Positions 60,126 through 64,000 of a DNA stretch of 64,000 bases are shown here, piece after piece. The stretch spans positions 62,001-126,000 of the forward strand of contig DATGIL010000056.1 of NCBI GenBank assembly GCA_035295745.1, written 5' to 3'. The notes beneath the pieces were generated by a model. That model did not search any database, was not told the origin of the DNA, and saw only the letters and a list, made by a program, of their open reading frames with translations. This DNA is from JAIQFL01 sp035295745 (lineage in GTDB: Bacteria; Acidobacteriota; Terriglobia; Bryobacterales; Bryobacteraceae). Both the position numbers and the translations under genes were made by a program. The number at the start of each line of letters is the position of its first letter. Position 1 is the first letter of the stretch.

Positions 60126-62696
60126 GTGGTTGTGTGGCTCTTCGCCAAAGCTCACGGCGAGCCGCGTCTGTCCAGACCCGGCATTCCCGTGTTGATCGCA
60201 ACGTTCTTCTCCGCGCTGGCGGCCGGTGCGATCTATGAGATTACGAAGGACCTTCTGTTTCCGTGGCTTTCGACGGTGGAATCGCATTTCACCACTGTGA
60301 TGATGATCGGGTTGGTCGCCGCGGCCTTTCAGTACGTGACCAGCCGGGGCCAGGAAGAGCGCGAGGGGAGGTTTCGTCTGCTGTTTGCGAACAACCCCCT
60401 GCCAATGCTGGTGTACGATTGCGACACGCTGCAGATCCTGGAGGTGAATGATGCCGCGGTTGCGCGTTACGGTTGGTCGCGTGAAGAGTTCTTGGAAATG
60501 CGGATCGTGGACGTCCGGCCGCCGGAAGATGTGCCGCAGTTTCTAGAGCACGTTCGAACGCCAAGGCCGGTGATTCTTGAGTCGGGACCGTGGCGACATC
60601 GTTTGAAAGACGGCAGAATCATCCGGGTGCGAATCGTCAGCCACATCCTGAAGTGGAGGGAGCGGCGTTCCTCGCTGGTGGTGATCGAAGATGTTACCGA
60701 ACAGCTTCGCAGTGAAGAAGCGCTGCGCGCCACCGAGGAGCTATTTCGAACCGCATTCGAGGCAGCTCCTCATGGCATTTGCCTGACCGGCCTGGACGGC
60801 CGGTTTCTTCAGGCCAACGCGGCTCTGTGCCAAATCCTCGGCTACTCCCAGCCGGAGTTGGTTGGCGGCGCGTGGCAGAGATTGACCCACCCGGACGACG
60901 TGCACCATTCCCGGCAGGCGGCTATCCAGTTGATGGCCGACCCGGGCAAGCCGGTGGAGTTGGAAAAACGGTACATCCAGAAGTGTGGGAGTGAGGTCTG
61001 GACGCGCCTGAGGATTGCGGCAGTGGTCAATTGCGAGGGCAAACCTTCACATTACATTACCCATATCGAAGACATCAGCGAAAGTAAGCGGTCGAAGCAG
61101 GAACTGGTGAAGGCCAAGGAAGCCGCCGAGGCCGCCAGCCGCGCCAAGACCGAGTTCCTGGCGAATATGAGCCACGAGATCCGCACACCGATGAACGGCA
61201 TAATCGGGATGACGGAGTTGACGCTGGATACGGAATTGACAGAAACGCAACGCGACTATCTGAATACTGTGCGCGCGTCCGGCGAGTCGTTGTTGACGAT
61301 CATCAACGATGTCCTCGACTTCTCCAAGATCGAAGCCGGCAAATTCGTGATGGATACGGCGGAATTCGAAATCGAGGAGACCCTGCACGAGACGCTTCGA
61401 CTGATGGCAGTGCCGGCGCACGAAAAAGGCCTCGAGTTGCTGTATGAGAATCGGACAGAACTACCGGAATGTGTAGTCGGAGACCCAGGCCGGCTGCGCC
61501 AGGTGGTGGTGAATCTGCTTGGGAATGCCATCAAATTCACTAAGGCAGGCGAGGTATCGCTGACCGTTGTGGAAGCGCAGGAGCGGGATTGCGGATTGAC
61601 GGTCCACTTTGCAGTGGCGGATACGGGAATCGGAATCTCGCCACAGTGGAAGGCCCGGATCTTCGAGGCGTTTGTCCAGGCAGACGGGTCGAATACACGG
61701 GGGCATAACGGGACTGGCCTGGGCCTCTCGATCTGTTCGCGGCTGGTTGGCTTCATGGGCGGCAGGATCTGGGTGGACAGCGAAGAGGGTCGCGGCACCA
61801 CCCTTCATTTCACGGCGGAATTCGCGATGCCCACCCGAAAACGCAAGCAGAGCGGCCTTACGTCGCCCGGGCCCCTTTGGGATGTGGCGGCGCTGGTGGT
61901 TGACGACAATGCGAGCAACCGGCGAATTCAGTCGGAGACGCTTGCGAAGTGGGGGATCCAGCCTGTATTGGCGGGTTCGGCCGCGGAGGCCGCGGACCGG
62001 CTGCGATGTCTGAGAGAAGCCGGCAAGGTCCCGGCGTTTTCGTTGATCGATGGGCATATTCCGGACATCGACCACAGCGAGCTGATGCGGCTCCCATACA
62101 TCTTGATGCTCAGTTCGCGGGATAGCAGTTCGATGAGTGGGGAACTGCGGGCTTCCGGACAATACATCGTGAAACCGGTAACGGCGGCGAATCTGCATGC
62201 GGCGATTGTCAATCTGATGCGCGGGAAGCAGAGAGCGGTGCGGTCAGCGAGTCCACGCTACGCAACTGCGGAGCGTCCTCTGCGAATTCTGCTGGCGGAA
62301 GATAATGTTGTCAATCAGAAAGTGGCGGCGCGACTACTCGAAAAGCAGGGGCACCTGGTGGAGGTGGCGTCGAACGGCGCGGAGGGTTTGGCTGCGCTGG
62401 GGCGCCAGGGGTTCGATCTGGTGTTGATGGACGTGCAGATGCCGGTGATGGACGGCTACGATGCCACCCAGACGATCCGGTTGCAGGAAAGAGGAACGGA
62501 GCGGCATATTCCCATCGTGGCCTTGACAGCACACGCGATGAAGGGCGACCGGGAAGTCTGTCTCAAAGCGGGAATGGACGATTACCTTTGTAAGCCAATC
62601 CATCCGGCGGAACTGTTGGCGATTATCGAGCGGTGGGGCAGATCGCGCCTCCGAACACAGGACGTGGAGGAGGAGTATTCAAATGCGCCGCCATGA
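60126..62696 (+). CDS. Hybrid sensor histidine kinase (PAS-PAS-HisKA-HATPase-REC-REC)
   Basis: This 856-aa protein has two membrane helices at about 22-40 and 55-72. Two PAS domains follow (FRLLFANNPLPMLVYD to ~190; FRTAFEAAPHGICLTG to ~310). HisKA carries the phosphoacceptor His in FLANMSHEIRTPMNG, and HATPase has N-box NLLGNAIKFT and G-boxes DTGIGIS and GTGLGLSI. Two receiver domains close the protein: the first ends in IVKPVT with an Asp in LIDGHIPD, and the second is canonical (ILLAEDNVVNQ, Asp in LVLMDVQMPVMDGY, YLCKPI). There is no HPt domain or output partner, so phosphate presumably passes to a separate HPt. Signal unknown. Confidence 0.92.
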   Translation: MVVWLFAKAHGEPRLSRPGIPVLIATFFSALAAGAIYEITKDLLFPWLSTVESHFTTVMMIGLVAAAFQYVTSRGQEEREGRFRLLFANNPLPMLVYDCDTLQILEVNDAAVARYGWSREEFLEMRIVDVRPPEDVPQFLEHVRTPRPVILESGPWRHRLKDGRIIRVRIVSHILKWRERRSSLVVIEDVTEQLRSEEALRATEELFRTAFEAAPHGICLTGLDGRFLQANAALCQILGYSQPELVGGAWQRLTHPDDVHHSRQAAIQLMADPGKPVELEKRYIQKCGSEVWTRLRIAAVVNCEGKPSHYITHIEDISESKRSKQELVKAKEAAEAASRAKTEFLANMSHEIRTPMNGIIGMTELTLDTELTETQRDYLNTVRASGESLLTIINDVLDFSKIEAGKFVMDTAEFEIEETLHETLRLMAVPAHEKGLELLYENRTELPECVVGDPGRLRQVVVNLLGNAIKFTKAGEVSLTVVEAQERDCGLTVHFAVADTGIGISPQWKARIFEAFVQADGSNTRGHNGTGLGLSICSRLVGFMGGRIWVDSEEGRGTTLHFTAEFAMPTRKRKQSGLTSPGPLWDVAALVVDDNASNRRIQSETLAKWGIQPVLAGSAAEAADRLRCLREAGKVPAFSLIDGHIPDIDHSELMRLPYILMLSSRDSSSMSGELRASGQYIVKPVTAANLHAAIVNLMRGKQRAVRSASPRYATAERPLRILLAEDNVVNQKVAARLLEKQGHLVEVASNGAEGLAALGRQGFDLVLMDVQMPVMDGYDATQTIRLQERGTERHIPIVALTAHAMKGDREVCLKAGMDDYLCKPIHPAELLAIIERWGRSRLRTQDVEEEYSNAPP

Positions 62697-62719
62697 GGGG
62701 TGAGACTTGACGATGAGGG

Positions 62720-62995
62720 ATGATATTCTACTTGACGATGACCCTGGGACAAGCGGCAGCCCGCGGGATCGCGCGGCTCAGACGGCCCTCGTGGGAACCA
62801 AACAAACACATTGAACTCGACCTTCCGCGGGACGACAACGGGAATCCCAGCGGATATGTAGGCCCATGGGTAGTGCAGCGCGAGGGCGGGACTGAAGAGA
62901 CTTTCTTGATCTTCACCTTCAACGAGGAAGACGACTGGGAGCCGGTGAACGAGGTCGTGGAGACACCGCCGCCGACCGTCCCCGACGCATCCTAG
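62720..62995 (+). CDS. Small hypothetical protein (91 aa)
   Basis: I do not recognise this protein. It begins 23 bases after the hybrid kinase stop on the same strand. It is soluble, with a basic N-terminal helix (QAAARGIARLRRPSW), a central strand pair with WVVQREGGTEETFLIFTF, and an acidic, Pro-rich end. An ATG at 62738 is a second possible start; neither has well-spaced binding-site sequence. Its last four bases overlap the stop of the convergent 99-aa gene. It may be co-transcribed with the kinase. Confidence 0.5.
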   Translation: MIFYLTMTLGQAAARGIARLRRPSWEPNKHIELDLPRDDNGNPSGYVGPWVVQREGGTEETFLIFTFNEEDDWEPVNEVVETPPPTVPDAS

Positions 62996-63291
62996 TTGGG
63001 AAGCTCGTCGTTCGAGGCGAGATTGGCGGGTTCGGATACCGTGTCCAAGTGCCAGAAAAAATCGGCCTTTGGATTCACGCTGTGAGCATCCGGGATCATT
63101 CCAACCGCCTCGAAAACGGCGGTGGGAAACTCAAAAGTCACGAGCTCGCAGTTTTCGGTGATCCAGACGCCGTTGACCAGCCGCAATTCCAGGACGTCGT
63201 CAGCATCTTTTAAAGCAACGCGCATCAGGTCGCCCTTCAGCGAGAGCAGAATGGCAGCCAGTACTCGTCCATCTCGGTAATGCAGCAGCAT
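62992..63291 (-). CDS. Small hypothetical protein (99 aa)
   Basis: I do not recognise a named family. The protein has a beta-rich look: MLLHYRDGRVLAAILLSLKGDLMRVALK, then LELRLVNGVWITENCELVTFEF, and an acidic C-terminus. It has no signal peptide or membrane helix. Its stop codon overlaps that of the convergent 91-aa gene. The sequence reads as a small all-beta domain, and codon use is like its neighbours. Confidence 0.55.
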   Translation of the reverse strand: MLLHYRDGRVLAAILLSLKGDLMRVALKDADDVLELRLVNGVWITENCELVTFEFPTAVFEAVGMIPDAHSVNPKADFFWHLDTVSEPANLASNDELPN

Positions 63292-63505
63292 ACGTTAGTT
63301 ATCCTTCCCTATCTTGCGCGATGGCCGGGGGTGCCAGCCAGTCCGGTCCGTACCGGGTTGCAATTTAACTTAACATGCAGGTACCGTTAGGACTTTGATC
63401 GGTGTTAAGAACAGATCTGACATTCGCGCAAGAAGCGGCCATCTGAAACTCAAGTGGGCCCGTACTCATCTATGTAGGTGAAATCGTTGGATCGAAGTCG
63501 AAAAA

Positions 63506-64000
63506 ATGAGACGCAACCGGGGATTTTGGATTAGCTTGGTGTTGTTCGGGGCTCTGGCGGGTGTGGGGCAGACGGCTGGAGCAGACCTGGAACAGGCACG
63601 TAAGTACTACAATCTAACAGACTTCGAGCAATCCTTGAGGGTCTTGCACGCGATTCCGGCAAAAGATGCTGCCGTCTATGAGTTGATGGGCCGCAACTAC
63701 TACATGCTAAGCGAGTACAAGAAAGCCACCGAAGTCCTGGAGAAGGCACTGGATGCCGAACCGGACAATTCGCAGTACGCGATGTGGCTGGCGCGAGCCT
63801 TCGGGCGCCGCGCGGAGACGTCCAGCCCGTTTACGGCTCCCGGACTTGCGTCCAAGGCGAGGCAGTACTTTGAGAGGGCAGCGCAACTGAATCCGCGGAA
63901 TCTCGAAGCGCTCACCGACCTGTTCGAATACTACCTGGAGGCGCCGGGTTTCCTGGGCGGCGGCCTGGATAAGGCGGAAGCCACCGCGCAGCAGATTACG
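63506..64000 (+). CDS. Secreted TPR-repeat protein (truncated at window edge)
   Basis: An open frame from the ATG at 63506 runs 165 codons to the window end without a stop. It begins with a signal peptide (RRNRGFWISLVLFGALAGVG). TPR-like helix pairs follow: ARKYYNLTDFEQSLRVLH, YELMGRNYYMLSEYKKATEVLEKALDAEPDN, and ARQYFERAAQLNPRNLEAL. TPRs mediate protein contacts, here presumably in the periplasm. The C-terminal part is outside the window, so any further domain cannot be seen. Confidence 0.8.
   Translation, partial: MRRNRGFWISLVLFGALAGVGQTAGADLEQARKYYNLTDFEQSLRVLHAIPAKDAAVYELMGRNYYMLSEYKKATEVLEKALDAEPDNSQYAMWLARAFGRRAETSSPFTAPGLASKARQYFERAAQLNPRNLEALTDLFEYYLEAPGFLGGGLDKAEATAQQIT

Noticed and set aside
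61860..62220. First receiver domain of the hybrid kinase judged inactive
   Set aside because: On rereading, an Asp is present in LIDGHIPD at the phosphorylation site, so it may be functional.

Overview
The window looks like chromosomal DNA of an Acidobacteriota member close to the Solibacter/Bryobacter lineage. This is inferred from gene content: a secreted protein ending in a Solibacter-type TIGR03437 C-terminal domain, a paired PSCyt1/PSD1 (DUF1549/DUF1553) and DUF1501 locus, a TonB receptor with a carboxypeptidase-regulatory N-terminus, a DUF1080 protein, high GC content, and abundant GC-rich palindromic intergenic repeats. No rRNA, tRNA, CRISPR array, prophage or transposase gene was recognised.

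1-7.1 kb: an ECF sigma/anti-sigma pair followed by a truncated secreted-protein gene; an orphan treY; a secreted metallophosphoesterase; and an unrecognised 384-aa protein. 7.2-21.8 kb: an envelope/exopolysaccharide island with a GT25 transferase, a TolC-like protein, a three-domain glycosyltransferase, two PqqD-like proteins, exosortase H with a membrane partner, a small Arg-Arg/hydrophobic peptide gene, a 1420-aa triple glycosyltransferase and an IPTL-CTERM exosortase substrate. The island lies between two same-strand copies of a serine-hydrolase (beta-lactamase family) gene, about 13.4 kb apart and about 96% identical. Both copies are broken at different places, and recombination between them would excise the island and rebuild an intact gene.

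21.8-33.3 kb: a GH28-like protein, an aldehyde dehydrogenase, a secreted protein of nine alternating repeats with a strong terminator, a YncE-like propeller, a PilZ-DnaJ fusion with a c-di-GMP-binding signature, a methyltransferase/LytS-type kinase pair, and ribA. 33.4-43.2 kb: the TIGR03437 protein, a small hypothetical, MqnD of futalosine menaquinone synthesis, a large TonB receptor, a polytopic membrane protein and an S9-type hydrolase.

43.3-46.1 kb: the chaperone operon hrcA-grpE-dnaJ with a good sigma70 promoter. 46.1-53 kb: tandem hairpin repeats, a DUF1080 protein, a LOG-Nudix fusion, and the PSCyt1/PSD1-DUF1501 pair. 53-55.5 kb: a two-gene locus joining an NRAMP-family permease to a soluble MgtE-type Mg2+-sensor (N domain plus CBS) protein. 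55.8-64 kb: an S9 peptidase, a SUMF1-like protein without FGE cysteines, a second tandem hairpin array, a Uma2-type nuclease, a hybrid sensor kinase, two small hypotheticals and a truncated TPR protein.

All calls come from reading the sequence. Family names are recognised from motifs and not from database searches.
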